Below are positions 8,492 to 17,432 of a DNA stretch of 64,000 nt, piece by piece. The notes under the pieces were generated by a model. It ran no database searches, was not told where the DNA came from, and was given only the letters and a program-made list of their open reading frames with translations. The stretch comes from Bdellovibrio sp. qaytius (lineage in GTDB: Bacteria > Bdellovibrionota > Bdellovibrionia > Bdellovibrionales > Bdellovibrionaceae): assembly GCA_004011035.1 (NCBI GenBank), contig CP025734.1, positions 248,001 through 312,000 of the forward strand. The letters run 5' to 3'. The translations under genes and the position numbers were made by a program. Positions within the stretch are counted from its first letter, which is position 1, and each line of letters opens with the position of its first letter.

Positions 8492-9064
8492 ATGCACAAA
8501 GGCCGCCTTGAAGCTTTTAGTGATGGTGTGATTGCAATTATTATCACCATCATGGTTTTAGAATTTAAAGTGCCACATTCGACAGATTTATCTTCATTGT
8601 TAGAATTATTTCCTATTTTTCTAAGTTATGTTTTAAGTTTTGTGTATGTTGGAATTTACTGGAATAACCATCATCACTTATTGCAAGTGACAACTAAAAT
8701 TCATGGCGGAATTTTGTGGGCCAATTTACACTTGTTATTTTGGTTATCATTGATTCCATTTTCAACAGCATGGATGGGTGAAAATCATTTTGCCGACGGC
8801 CCTGTGGCCGTTTACGGTGTGATTTTATTCATGTGTGCTATTGCCTATACGATTTTACAAAATAGTTTAATCAAACATCATGGTCATGATTCAACTTTAG
8901 CAAAAGCCATTGGCTCTGATACAAAAGGCAAAATTTCATTGGTTTGTTATGTCGTTGGCGGCTTGATATCACATTATGCGCCGTTAGTTTCATTGGCGCT
9001 TTATGTGTTTGTCGCATTACTTTGGCTTGTTCCAGATCGTCGTATCGAACATTTAGTTAATTAA
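8492..9064 (+). CDS. TMEM175-family (DUF1211) membrane protein, probable K+ channel
   Basis: A 190-residue membrane protein. The first helix carries RLEAFSDGVIAIIITIMVLE with the FSD selectivity-filter motif of bacterial TMEM175 potassium channels, followed by further membrane segments including YVGIYWNNHHHLL, as expected for this family. I choose ATG 8492 since MHKGRLEAFSDGV is the family's usual N-terminus; the ribosome-binding site is weak, so coupling to the preceding gene is likely. The last 12 bases overlap the convergent ABC permease gene. Confidence 0.88.
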   Translation: MHKGRLEAFSDGVIAIIITIMVLEFKVPHSTDLSSLLELFPIFLSYVLSFVYVGIYWNNHHHLLQVTTKIHGGILWANLHLLFWLSLIPFSTAWMGENHFADGPVAVYGVILFMCAIAYTILQNSLIKHHGHDSTLAKAIGSDTKGKISLVCYVVGGLISHYAPLVSLALYVFVALLWLVPDRRIEHLVN

Positions 9065-9823
9065 TTTTTTTCTAATTTGTGTATAAGCCAGTGTGCAAAG
9101 CACTGCGCTTTGCAGAATAAGAATTCCGCCATGAACAGCCAAGGCTTCAGCAATATCTTTTTGCCAGAAAATGGCTTGCGCAATACGAACGCCGTGAATT
9201 AATGGAAAGAAGTTCGCTACAAAGCGAACGATATTATTCATTTGTTCGATTGGAAAAAATATTCCGGATAAAAAATAAAGCGGTGCTATTAAGAATGAAT
9301 ACACCGTTTGAAACTGGTTAATATTCTTAACCCAGGCTGTGGCTAATAATCCCATAGCTCCGCAAGGTAAAGCCACTAAACATCCAACAATAGCTACGGC
9401 GGGAATTAACCACGGATTTACCATTAATCCACACAAGGCTAGAACAATCGATACACCGACCGCCATCAATGCGCCTTTAAGGCCCACCCAAATTAATTCT
9501 CCGAATACAACTTCACGTACACCAATCGGAGTCGTCAGCATCGCTTTAAAAACATTTTCATAGCTCATGCGAACATAAAAACCGTAACTACTTTCAAAAA
9601 ATGAAGTAAATAGGGCTGTCGCCACCGTTAAACCCGGAGCTAAGAAATGCATGTACGACATACCTTCAACATTTGTTAAATAAGTTCCAAGCCCTAAACC
9701 AAGTGAAACTAAAATTAAGGCCGGGTCTGCAACAGTTGGCGAAATATTAGCAATGAAATCTTTTTTGTACACAGTCCAATTGCGTAGAGTGATATAAAAA
9801 AATAATTGAATCGTGTTACGCAT
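9053..9823 (-). CDS. ABC-2 type exporter permease (NodJ-like)
   Basis: A 256-residue integral membrane permease of the ABC-2 family with about six membrane segments, no signal peptide, and the late motif YFLSGIFFPIEQMP-like (LSGIFFPIEQMNN) typical of NodJ and capsule/drug exporters. It overlaps the ATPase gene upstream by eight bases, indicating one transport complex. The exported substrate cannot be inferred: NodIJ homologues outside rhizobia export diverse lipids or drugs. Confidence 0.9.
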   Translation of the reverse strand: MRNTIQLFFYITLRNWTVYKKDFIANISPTVADPALILVSLGLGLGTYLTNVEGMSYMHFLAPGLTVATALFTSFFESSYGFYVRMSYENVFKAMLTTPIGVREVVFGELIWVGLKGALMAVGVSIVLALCGLMVNPWLIPAVAIVGCLVALPCGAMGLLATAWVKNINQFQTVYSFLIAPLYFLSGIFFPIEQMNNIVRFVANFFPLIHGVRIAQAIFWQKDIAEALAVHGGILILQSAVLCTLAYTQIRKKLIN

Positions 9824-10727
9824 CGACTGTTATATCCTGTCCGGTTAATTTTAAAAACACATCTTCAAGATTTGAAGGTCTGATTTGCAGGGGAGTTAAA
9901 TTATTTTTGGTGTGTAGAGTAGTTAACGCTTCTAAAGAATTAGTACGAACGTAAACTCCCGATGTATCTTCAGTTAAAATATATGAACTGTCATTGCTTG
10001 TGATTTGATTCACATGCGCACGATCATCATCAGAAAAAATTCCGACATAGCCAGGAGTATGTTGATTGATTAATTCTTTTGGGCTTCCGTGACCTGCAAC
10101 GATGCCTTTATTCATGATCACTAATCTGTTACATAAGACTTCGGCTTCGTGCATGTAGTGCGTAGTTAAAACAATCGTTGTACCTTGAGAGTGTAATTCT
10201 TTAACTTTACCCCATAAAAGGTGACGAACAGCAGGATCTAATCCTGTCGTCGGTTCATCAAGAATTAATAATTCTGGTTTTCCTAAAAGGGCACGAACAA
10301 ATACAAGTCGGCGTTTCATACCGCCTGATAAAGCCATGATCGGCATATCTTTTTTATGCATTAAGTTCATGTAATCTAAAAGCTCTTCAACACGTTTTTG
10401 ACGTTCGGCTTTTGGAATTCCAATAAAAGCACAGTAGATCATCATGTTTTCAAAAACTGTCAGAGATTCATCTAACGCATTTTCTTGCGTGACCACACCC
10501 ATACGTTTTTTAATTTCGCGACTATGTGTTTTAGGATCATAACCAAAAACTGTAAGTTCGCCCGAAGTGCGTTGAACAGTTCCGTAAGTCATACTAATGA
10601 ATGTTGATTTACCAGCGCCATTGGGGCCGAGTAAGCCAAAACATTCACCTTGGTTGATTTGTAAATTCAAACCATCAACTGCTGTAAAATCACCGAATTT
10701 TTTAACTAACGATTTTGCTGTGATCAC
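9816..10727 (-). CDS. ABC exporter ATP-binding protein (NodI-like)
   Basis: A 303-residue ATPase that powers the permease encoded just downstream. Walker A GPNGAGKST (near residue 35), signature LSGGMKRRL, Walker B LLILDEPTTGLDP and the switch His in TTHYMHEAE are all intact. The C-terminal 70 residues form the extra domain usual in NodI/CcmA-type subunits. Starts with GTG at 10727, directly after the stop of the VOC gene, so the three genes form one transcript. Confidence 0.92.
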   Translation of the reverse strand: MITAKSLVKKFGDFTAVDGLNLQINQGECFGLLGPNGAGKSTFISMTYGTVQRTSGELTVFGYDPKTHSREIKKRMGVVTQENALDESLTVFENMMIYCAFIGIPKAERQKRVEELLDYMNLMHKKDMPIMALSGGMKRRLVFVRALLGKPELLILDEPTTGLDPAVRHLLWGKVKELHSQGTTIVLTTHYMHEAEVLCNRLVIMNKGIVAGHGSPKELINQHTPGYVGIFSDDDRAHVNQITSNDSSYILTEDTSGVYVRTNSLEALTTLHTKNNLTPLQIRPSNLEDVFLKLTGQDITVDA

Positions 10728-11141
10728 TTAAGTTTTTTCTGCGGCCTGATTAAACATCCAGTTTACACCGTATTTATCAGTCAGCATTCCAAATTTAATA
10801 GCCCAGAAAGTTTGTTGTAACGGCATAATTACTTTACCGCCCTCAGCTAATTTATTAAAAGCTGGAGTAGGATCAGTGTTCTTATCGTAATTGACCGATA
10901 ACTGAATATTGTTACCGATTTTTACGTCATTTCCTGAATGAGAATCAGAAGCTAATAATTCAGTGCCACGAATTTTAAATCCCGTGTGAATAATTTTGTT
11001 TTTTGATTCAGGAGCTACTTCTGTCGGAGTGTCGCCGTAGCGAGCCATATGTTGAACTTCACCGTTAAAAGTTTGGCAGTAAAATTTTACAGCCTCTTCG
11101 CAGTTACCATTAAATAAAAGATAAGTTTGTAATCCAGCCAT
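10728..11141 (-). CDS. VOC-superfamily (PhnB-like) protein
   Basis: A 137-residue glyoxalase/vicinal-oxygen-chelate fold protein of the PhnB-like group: LLFNGNCEEAVKFYCQTFNGE at the start, LLASDSHSG in the middle and a WAIKFGMLTDKYGVNWMFN end, as in the DUF1338-unrelated 'PhnB' cluster. The members are small dimeric proteins with undefined substrate. It is the first gene of the transcript with the NodIJ-like exporter, which hints at a resistance role, but that link is inference. Confidence 0.85.
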   Translation of the reverse strand: MAGLQTYLLFNGNCEEAVKFYCQTFNGEVQHMARYGDTPTEVAPESKNKIIHTGFKIRGTELLASDSHSGNDVKIGNNIQLSVNYDKNTDPTPAFNKLAEGGKVIMPLQQTFWAIKFGMLTDKYGVNWMFNQAAEKT

Positions 11142-11203
11142 ATAACCCTTCTTCTTTGCTTGTTGTTCCAGAGATTGCTCATCTTAGCCTGAGATGCCAA
11201 GCT

Positions 11204-11434
11204 ATGAAAATGAAAATCACCGTGGCTGTGAAGCCTAACAGCAAAAAAGAACTCGTCGAACAATTAGCCGACGGTTCATATATGGTTCGCGTTAATGTGC
11301 CTCCGGTGGATGGTAAAGCTAATGAACGGGTGATTGAGCTTTTGTCTGAATATTTCAGACAACCCAAGTCATTGATTGCCTTGGTCAGTGGACCAAAGAG
11401 CAAAAAGAAAATTTTTTCGATAGGAAACAAGTAA
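11204..11434 (+). CDS. DUF167 (YggU-like) small protein
   Basis: A 76-residue protein with the DUF167 pattern: KITVAVKPNSKK, VRVNVPPVDGKANERVIELLSEYF and a GPKSKKKIF end. It is a small conserved alpha-beta protein found across bacteria and archaea; function unsettled. Start at ATG 11204 gives the canonical N-terminus; an alternative ATG is two codons later. Divergent from the VOC gene. Confidence 0.85.
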   Translation: MKMKITVAVKPNSKKELVEQLADGSYMVRVNVPPVDGKANERVIELLSEYFRQPKSLIALVSGPKSKKKIFSIGNK

Positions 11435-11753
11435 TGAACTTATGAAATGGAATGTTTGGTAAAGTTATTTCATTCTGATGCAATTTTGTTGTCTTGGCCT
11501 AAAGAAAATACATAAATAATTTTACTTAAAATTTTATTGTCGGGCGACTGTGAAGTGCGCTTGTAGTCTTACTCATCACTTAATCTAACATACTGAAACA
11601 AACTGAAACAACAGCTAAGTCATGCCCCCCAAAGTCTGATTTAATCGTCTAAATTGTTTACAGGACCGAGTTCTTTGTAACTAGGTTTTCACTTTGTACT
11701 ACATTAAAGAATCATAAGATTGGCTCCGATCACGAATGAATAGGGAGCACACC
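11435..11753. other. 319-base non-coding stretch before the lipoprotein pair
   Basis: No convincing gene. The right half (from about 11630) is clearly similar to the DNA upstream of the second lipoprotein gene (from about 12940), including GTCTGATTT, a TTGTTTA block and the conserved CCGATCACG element at 11726-11734. The left half shows only a short CTGAAACAA repeat. Confidence 0.6.
11726..11734 (+). promoter_or_regulatory. conserved CCGATCACG element
   Basis: CCGATCACG lies 19 bases before the TTG start here and recurs 18 bases before the TTG of the paralogue (13049-13057). Its core resembles the GCCGATAA -10 of FliA-type promoters; a clean -35 is not evident. Confidence 0.35.
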
Positions 11754-12881
11754 TTGATTCATAGATTTTTAAAAAACTACACATACCTTATGTTTATAAT
11801 TCCTCTTGCTGGGTGTTCAGGCTCTGCCATCGTTGATCCGGTTGTGGATTCATCTAATCAAGCTACCGGAGTTATAGAGCCAAGTACTCCGCCAACGATT
11901 CCGTCGACATCGAGCACTCCAACGACAACTTCATTTACAGGAATTTTTCCGCCAGGATCTATCTGGAGCACTGATATTTCTGCGGCAACTTTAGATTATC
12001 AATCAGCGGCCACAATTAATTGGATGGCAAGTAACGGTAACTGGGGTTATAGACAATTATCTTGGTGGCCGTACAATTATTTACGTATTAGTACTGAATG
12101 GCGTTTATTGAAAAAGACAGCTTCTACGCCAATGGTGCCATTTCAAAAACGCAGTGATTATTACGGAGCTTGCGATAGTAATATCACGGCTTTTCCATTG
12201 CCTGCTGGTGGTGGTATTCAAAACGTAAATAATTATTCAGCTTGTTCAACGAATACAGGCGGAGACTGTCATTTAGTTGTTTACGATGAAGTGAATAAAA
12301 AACTTTATGAAAGTTATATGACTGATTATTCTGGCGGTAAGATCACAAGCACATGTGGTGTTGTGTGGGATACAGCCAAGGTTTATCCTGCTGATGGTCG
12401 CGGCGATCAATGTACAAGCACAGATGCTGCGGGTACTCCTGCCAGTGCCTTACTTTTTACAGCTGATGATTTAGCTGCAGGTCATATTGATCATGCTTTA
12501 CGTTTGTCATTACCAAATACAATGATTCGCGCAAATACATTTGTGCATCCGGCAACTCATGCATCAACTGCGCCTAATCAGTATGGATCATCACCAATTT
12601 ACGGAGCACGTTTTCGTTTAAAAGCGAGTTTTGATATTTCAACTTATTCACCAGCAATGAAAGTTATCTTAACTGCAATGAAACAGTATGGAATGATTTT
12701 ATCTGATGGTGGAGACATGTCGATTTCAGCTGCAAGTGATTTAGATACGACTCATAAATTTTCTGAGTTTAATTTAAATGTCGATAATGCACTTAACGGC
12801 TTAACAGTAGATAACTTTGAAGTTGTTGATGGTGGCACTCGCATTCCATTAACGTTCAACTGTGTTCGTAACGGTCAGTAA
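11754..12881 (+). CDS. secreted lipoprotein, tandem paralogue 1, unknown function
   Basis: A 375-residue lipoprotein. A signal peptide ends in the lipobox LAGC, then a Ser/Thr/Pro-rich linker of about 45 residues, then a conserved globular domain that contains NWGYRQLSWWP, GGDCHLVVYDE, an IDHALR segment, VHPATHAS, GARFRLKASFDIS and KQYGMILSDGGDMSI. About eight Cys residues in the domain suggest disulphides. I start at TTG 11754, not ATG 11736, because the paralogue has the same TTG behind the same GGAGCACAC ribosome-binding site. The His/Asp-rich conserved blocks look enzyme-like, but I do not recognise the family's activity. Confidence 0.85.
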   Translation: MIHRFLKNYTYLMFIIPLAGCSGSAIVDPVVDSSNQATGVIEPSTPPTIPSTSSTPTTTSFTGIFPPGSIWSTDISAATLDYQSAATINWMASNGNWGYRQLSWWPYNYLRISTEWRLLKKTASTPMVPFQKRSDYYGACDSNITAFPLPAGGGIQNVNNYSACSTNTGGDCHLVVYDEVNKKLYESYMTDYSGGKITSTCGVVWDTAKVYPADGRGDQCTSTDAAGTPASALLFTADDLAAGHIDHALRLSLPNTMIRANTFVHPATHASTAPNQYGSSPIYGARFRLKASFDISTYSPAMKVILTAMKQYGMILSDGGDMSISAASDLDTTHKFSEFNLNVDNALNGLTVDNFEVVDGGTRIPLTFNCVRNGQ

Positions 12882-13048
12882 TAAATTTAGTAAATAAACA
12901 TTCAAAAACAAACTTAAACGACAAATAAATCACTCGCTAAAAGGTCTGATTTCACTCTCAAATTTGTTTAAAAGATCTAGTTTTTTTTCAAAAGCTTAGG
13001 GATCAAGCGCTCACTTCGTTAGAATTAAAGATCGTAAAAAAAATAGCA

Positions 13049-13057
13049 CCGATCACG
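13049..13057 (+). promoter_or_regulatory. conserved CCGATCACG element (second copy)
   Basis: Same element and position as upstream of the first lipoprotein paralogue, within a longer upstream region that was duplicated along with the gene. Confidence 0.35.
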
Positions 13058-13075
13058 GAAGAAAAGGAGCACACA

Positions 13076-14260
13076 TTGACGAAAAACTTATTAAAGAACA
13101 TTGCATATCTGATGTTCAGCCTTTCATTAGCCGCTTGTTCTAAAGGTGGATCAACTTCAACAGAAAGTAGTTCAACTAACGAGTCTCAAGGAGTGAATGA
13201 AGAATGGCGCTGGAGACCAAAGCCACCAGCACCGACACCCACGCCAACGCCAGCACCCACACCTGCGCCGGCACCAACACCAACACCTACGCCAACTCCA
13301 ACACCAACAAATTTTTCAGGAATGTTTCCGAAAGGATCTATTTGGAGCACTGATATTTCTGCTGCGGCCTTAGATGCGCAGTCAGCTGCTACAATTAATT
13401 GGATGAGCAGTAATGGGAACTGGGGCTATAGACAATTATCTTGGTGGCCTTTAAATAATTTACGTATTGCCTCTGAATGGCGTTTATTAAAAAAGACATC
13501 ATCTACACCGATGGTGCCATTTCAAAAACGCGGCGACTATTACACGAACGATTGCGATAATATAACGACGTTTCCATTGCCAGCTGGTGGTGGTATTCAA
13601 AATGTTAATAATTATTCTGCGTGTTCAACAAATACAGGCGGAGACTGTCATTTAACTGTCTACGATGAAGTAAATAAAAAACTTTATGAAAGTTATATGA
13701 CTGATTACTCGGGCGGAAAAATCACAAGTACGTGCGGTATTGTTTGGGATACGGCAAAAGTTTATCCTGCCGCTGGCCGTGGTGATCAATGTTCAAGTAC
13801 AGATGCTGCCGGAATACCTGCAACGGCCTTACTATTTACCGCAGATGATTTAGCTGCTGGTCATATTGATCATGCGTTACGTTTTTCTTTACCGAACACA
13901 ATGATTCGCGCAAATACATTTGTGCATCCGGCGACTCATGCATCGACGGCACCGAATCAATACGGATCTTCTCCTATATACGGCGCGCGCTTTCGTTTAA
14001 AAGCTAGTTTTAATATTTCAAGTTATTCAGCAGGAATGCAGGTCATATTGAAAGCGTTAAAACAATACGGTATGATTTTATCTGATGGTGGAGACATGTC
14101 GATTTCTGCAGCGAGTGATTTAGATACAACTCATAAATACTCTGAGTTTGGTTTAAATCTCGATTCAGCTTTTGCGGGCATCGATGTTGGTAATTTCGAA
14201 GTTGTCGATGGCGGAACACGCATTCCGTTAACTTTCAACTGCGTTCGTAACGGTCAGTAA
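13076..14260 (+). CDS. secreted lipoprotein, tandem paralogue 2, unknown function
   Basis: A 394-residue paralogue of the preceding gene; the two agree over most of the globular domain, including every conserved His, Asp and most Cys positions. The lipobox is LAAC. It differs mainly in the linker, which here is a long Pro-Thr/Pro-Ala repeat (residues about 48-80) that would hold the domain away from the membrane. TTG start at 13076 with AAGGAG upstream. A strong terminator follows. The pair clearly arose by tandem duplication including the promoter region; divergence at linkers suggests different reach or targets. Confidence 0.88.
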   Translation: MTKNLLKNIAYLMFSLSLAACSKGGSTSTESSSTNESQGVNEEWRWRPKPPAPTPTPTPAPTPAPAPTPTPTPTPTPTNFSGMFPKGSIWSTDISAAALDAQSAATINWMSSNGNWGYRQLSWWPLNNLRIASEWRLLKKTSSTPMVPFQKRGDYYTNDCDNITTFPLPAGGGIQNVNNYSACSTNTGGDCHLTVYDEVNKKLYESYMTDYSGGKITSTCGIVWDTAKVYPAAGRGDQCSSTDAAGIPATALLFTADDLAAGHIDHALRFSLPNTMIRANTFVHPATHASTAPNQYGSSPIYGARFRLKASFNISSYSAGMQVILKALKQYGMILSDGGDMSISAASDLDTTHKYSEFGLNLDSAFAGIDVGNFEVVDGGTRIPLTFNCVRNGQ

Positions 14261-14266
14261 TTCGTT

Positions 14267-15175
14267 TTATAAATCTTCACTGAGGGCTTTTTGGCTCGCA
14301 GTGAAGATTTTTTCACTCACTAATTTTAATCGCGCTGAAGAAGACATCGACACCGGTGAAACTAATGATACCGGAAACCCTTCATTGCTCCATCCTGGCA
14401 GAACGCGAATTAATTTTTTACTTTGCAAAAGTTCTTTCACTAAATAACTCGGAACCAAAGCTACACCGCCCCCGGCAAGAGCTACTTGAAGTAAACTTGT
14501 CATTTGGTTGCTTTCAGTTTTTACACTGACCAACACTTTCGCGGTCTGCTGTTTATTTTTTAAATCCCAACGATGCGAAACTGAAAGCCCAGAAATACTT
14601 AAACAATCATGTTTGGTTAAATCCTGCGGAGAATTTATTTTTCCACGTTTTTCTAAATACTGCGGCGACGCCACGGGAATCAATGTAACTTCGCCAATGC
14701 GTTTAGCTTTTAATCCACTTTGCTTTAATGTTCCGATGCGAACTGCGAAATCAAAACCATCACGCACTAAATCTACAACTTCGTTTGTGTAATAAAGTTC
14801 GAAAGATAATTTATCAAAATTTTGTGAGAGTTCACCGATGATGGGTGCAATGACATGAGTTCCTAAATCTTCGGGGGCTGTGATTTTAATTTTTCCGGCC
14901 ACAATAGCGTCTTTACCAAATAGGGATTTTTGGGCGTCTTCTAAGACCTGCAGGGGCTCTAAACAAGTCTCATAAAAGGCACGTCCTGACGCCGTTAAGG
15001 TTTGGCTACGGGTAGTGCGCAGTAACAATTTGGTTCCGGTTTCGCGTTCTAGTTTAGAGATCGCTTTACTTACAGTAGATTTCGGAATTTTCAATGAATC
15101 CGCAGCTTTAGAGAAGCTGCCGTGCTGAATAACCTTCACAAATATACGCGTAAGTTCGATTCCTATTGTTTCCAT
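14267..15175 (-). CDS. LysR-family transcriptional regulator
   Basis: A 302-residue regulator with the LysR winged helix-turn-helix at residues 8-65 (GSFSKAADSLKIPKSTVSKAI then LERETGTKLLLRTTR) and a two-lobed effector-binding domain. It is transcribed divergently from an NmrA-type reductase gene 96 bases away, the usual arrangement in which a LysR protein controls its neighbour and itself. An 8-6-8 inverted repeat overlaps its own start codon. The inducer is unknown. Confidence 0.93.
   Translation of the reverse strand: METIGIELTRIFVKVIQHGSFSKAADSLKIPKSTVSKAISKLERETGTKLLLRTTRSQTLTASGRAFYETCLEPLQVLEDAQKSLFGKDAIVAGKIKITAPEDLGTHVIAPIIGELSQNFDKLSFELYYTNEVVDLVRDGFDFAVRIGTLKQSGLKAKRIGEVTLIPVASPQYLEKRGKINSPQDLTKHDCLSISGLSVSHRWDLKNKQQTAKVLVSVKTESNQMTSLLQVALAGGGVALVPSYLVKELLQSKKLIRVLPGWSNEGFPVSLVSPVSMSSSARLKLVSEKIFTASQKALSEDL
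14271..14316 (+). terminator. terminator inside the 3' end of the convergent LysR gene
   Basis: Arms AAATCTTCACTG (14271-14282) and CAGTGAAGATTT (14299-14310) pair perfectly over 12 bp and are followed by a run of T. It ends transcription of the lipoprotein pair yet lies within the last codons of the opposing LysR gene. Confidence 0.8.
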
Positions 15176-15186
15176 ATAGAAACAAT
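15165..15186. promoter_or_regulatory. probable LysR operator (inverted repeat)
   Basis: ATTGTTTC and GAAACAAT form perfect 8-bp arms around a 6-base spacer, centred on the LysR start codon at 15175. Position and symmetry fit an autoregulatory operator also covering the divergent promoter. Confidence 0.5.
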
Positions 15187-15271
15187 ATAATTCAATTAAG
15201 CCGTCTAATCAACAATCCAAAACTGGGCGATAATGTTTGCATACAGTCTTAATGAAACTAAGGAGTTTTAT

Positions 15272-16117
15272 ATGAAAAAAGATCTAATTTTAGTCGTCGG
15301 TGCTTCAGGCACAGTGGGTTCAGAAATCGTACGTCAGTTAAAAGCACAAGGTTACTCTGTGCGCGCAACGACAAGTAAACCAGTTAAAGAAAATACTGAA
15401 GAATTGGTTCATGTAAATATGGCCACAGGTGAAGGCATTAAAGCCGCATTTGAAAATGTTGATAAAGCGTTTTTACTTTCACCTCCAGGATTTGCTGATC
15501 AGTACGCGATGGTGTCGCCACTTATTCAAGAAGCGAAACGCCGTGGCTTAAAAAAAGTTGTGTTAATGACAGCTAAAGGCGTGAACGCTAATCCATCTTC
15601 ACCATTTCGTCGTGCTGAATTAGAATTAGAAAGTTCAGGGTTGAATTACAATATCATTCGCCCGAATTGGTTTTTACAAAACTTTAATACTTTCTGGATT
15701 CAAGGCATCAAAGAACAGAAAAAAATTCTTTTACCAGCAGGTAATGCCAAAGTGAGCTTCATTGATGCTCGTGATATTTCAACGGTGGCTACAAAATTAT
15801 TAGTGAGCGAGGAATTTAATAATCAGGCTTTTGATTTAACTGGGCCACAAGCCGTTGATCATGATTATGTAGCGGCAGAAATTAGTAAAGTATCTGGACA
15901 AGAAATCAAATACAAAGAAACTACTTCAGATGAATTTGGCGCAGGCTTATTGGCTGCAGGGTTACCCAAAGACTATGCCGATTTTATGGTAACGATAATG
16001 GGATTTTTACGCGAAGGCTACAGCGCTGCGGTTACTGACAGTGTAAAAAAAATTACGGGTCGTGATCCGATTGCTGTTTCACAATACGCACAAGATTATA
16101 AAAAATCTTGGATGTAG
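15272..16117 (+). CDS. NmrA/SDR-type NAD(P)-binding oxidoreductase
   Basis: A 281-residue atypical short-chain dehydrogenase of the NmrA/QOR2 group. The Rossmann motif GASGTVGSEIVRQL sits at residues 9-22, followed by a beta strand ending in a KPVK segment where NADP phosphate would bind, and the IRPNWFLQNFNTFW region typical of NmrA-like proteins. Start ATG 15272 has AAGGAG seven bases upstream. Likely LysR-controlled quinone or aldehyde reductase; substrate unknown. Confidence 0.9.
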   Translation: MKKDLILVVGASGTVGSEIVRQLKAQGYSVRATTSKPVKENTEELVHVNMATGEGIKAAFENVDKAFLLSPPGFADQYAMVSPLIQEAKRRGLKKVVLMTAKGVNANPSSPFRRAELELESSGLNYNIIRPNWFLQNFNTFWIQGIKEQKKILLPAGNAKVSFIDARDISTVATKLLVSEEFNNQAFDLTGPQAVDHDYVAAEISKVSGQEIKYKETTSDEFGAGLLAAGLPKDYADFMVTIMGFLREGYSAAVTDSVKKITGRDPIAVSQYAQDYKKSWM

Positions 16118-16121
16118 AGTA

Positions 16122-16138
16122 TTGGCTACATGTTTGCA
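16122..16138 (+). promoter_or_regulatory. sigma-54 promoter for porin-like gene 1
   Basis: TTGGCTACATGTTTGCA has TTGGC at -24 and TTTGCA at -12, with GG and GC twelve bases apart. Predicted transcription start near 16149, 14 bases before the ATG. One of the clearest matches in the window. Confidence 0.75.
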
Positions 16139-16162
16139 CTCATCTAATCGATGGGAACAAAC

Positions 16163-17344
16163 ATGTGGCTAAAGCTATTATCACCGCTATTGTTAATTAT
16201 TTTTTTCTTTGAGCACTCCAGTTTTGCCGCAGATACGGTCAAAAAAGAAACAAAAAATATCGAACAAGATGTTGAAGACTTAAAACAACGTATGTCAGAG
16301 CTTGAAGAAAAAAATAAAGCTCTTGAAGAATGGTATTCAAATTTTTATGTGCAGGGAAAAGGGCGGATGAGCCCTTTTCTGGGCGAAAGTATTTCGTTCG
16401 GAGGTTATCTTGAAACAGCCGTGCAGCATATTTATGGTCCTGATACGGACGCACAAACATCAGCTTATTCAAATGTACTTGGCCTGGATGTCGTTGCTGA
16501 ATTTTCTGAAAAAATAAAATTGCACACGCAAGCTGTAGTGTATAATTCTATGGCCACGCCTAATCCGCAAAATAATCCGAATATAAATCCACCCAAACGC
16601 AAATTTACAACTTTTAGTTTTTCAGGGCTGTTATCCTATGGATACGTTGAAATCGACACTGCTGAAAAATCCAGTGTGCAGATAGGAATGGGAGCCGTTC
16701 CTTTCGGTCGCGCTTTACAAAATCGCGAACCCACATTATTTCTTACGCGCGCGGGACCACAGATGGCTAATCAAAATGACACGACAATTATTTCAAATAT
16801 CTGGTGGTCAGGAATTCATTTAAAAGGCGCATTTTATAACCTGTATACTTTTACTCCCATAGTTAGTCCTGATGTTATGGGTATTGGTGGTAGATTATTT
16901 TGGTCACCCTCTGATAGTATCGTGGCTGGTATTTCAGCCCAATCTGGAGTCATTAGAGAAGTCTCTTTTTATTCACACGGTTTAGATTTTGAATTCAAAA
17001 AAGAGAATTGGGGGTTTCTAACTGAATACGCCTATGTTGAAAACTCAGGCCCAGTGCTTAATACAGAGTCGTATTATTTTGAACCTTACTATAAATTCTA
17101 TGATAACCACTGGGTGTTCTTCGTGCGCGCAGACTACTTGAGTTTTCCGACAAGAAAAACCGGTACAGTCAGCGATCCAACTATAAAATGGCAAAACACT
17201 GTGGGAGTAAACTATTTACCACTGCCTAATGTACGTTTACGCTTAAGCTACTCTGATCATGATTACGTTGCTGATACTGACACGATCTCAGGCCAGAAAA
17301 GAGATTATGAAAGTTTCGAATTCTCTGCAGCAACTGCCTTTTGA
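16163..17344 (+). CDS. coiled-coil/beta-barrel outer-membrane protein, array member 1
   Basis: A 393-residue outer-membrane protein: signal peptide, a coiled coil at about residues 30-62 (heptad-rich, ending EEWYSNFY), then a porin-like beta-barrel ending in Phe, the signal for barrel assembly. Conserved with three downstream paralogues: ISFGGYLETAV, NPNINPPKR, a Y-VEIDTAEKSSVQIGMG strand and a final GQKRDYESFEFS block. The N-terminal coiled coil is expected to trimerise or contact peptidoglycan. Start ATG 16163 fits GGGA spacing better than 16151. It has its own sigma-54 promoter. Probably a solute-specific porin; the solute may be an anion, judging only from the PstS-like neighbour. Confidence 0.85.
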   Translation: MWLKLLSPLLLIIFFFEHSSFAADTVKKETKNIEQDVEDLKQRMSELEEKNKALEEWYSNFYVQGKGRMSPFLGESISFGGYLETAVQHIYGPDTDAQTSAYSNVLGLDVVAEFSEKIKLHTQAVVYNSMATPNPQNNPNINPPKRKFTTFSFSGLLSYGYVEIDTAEKSSVQIGMGAVPFGRALQNREPTLFLTRAGPQMANQNDTTIISNIWWSGIHLKGAFYNLYTFTPIVSPDVMGIGGRLFWSPSDSIVAGISAQSGVIREVSFYSHGLDFEFKKENWGFLTEYAYVENSGPVLNTESYYFEPYYKFYDNHWVFFVRADYLSFPTRKTGTVSDPTIKWQNTVGVNYLPLPNVRLRLSYSDHDYVADTDTISGQKRDYESFEFSAATAF

Positions 17345-17432
17345 TCACGCACTGTAATCTAGGGAAATTCGCCACTGTCGCGGGTGAAAACGCTACGAAT
17401 TAGTCCCCAAATTATCCTATTTCACTCTGTGG

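Noticed and set aside
13230-13312. ACC/CCA-rich tract as a DNA repeat element
   Set aside because: It encodes the Pro-Thr linker of the lipoprotein; repetition is explained by the protein.
15222-15242. GGGCGATAATGTTTGC upstream of the NmrA gene as a sigma-54 promoter
   Set aside because: GG and GC are 13 bases apart instead of 12; sigma-54 tolerates this poorly.
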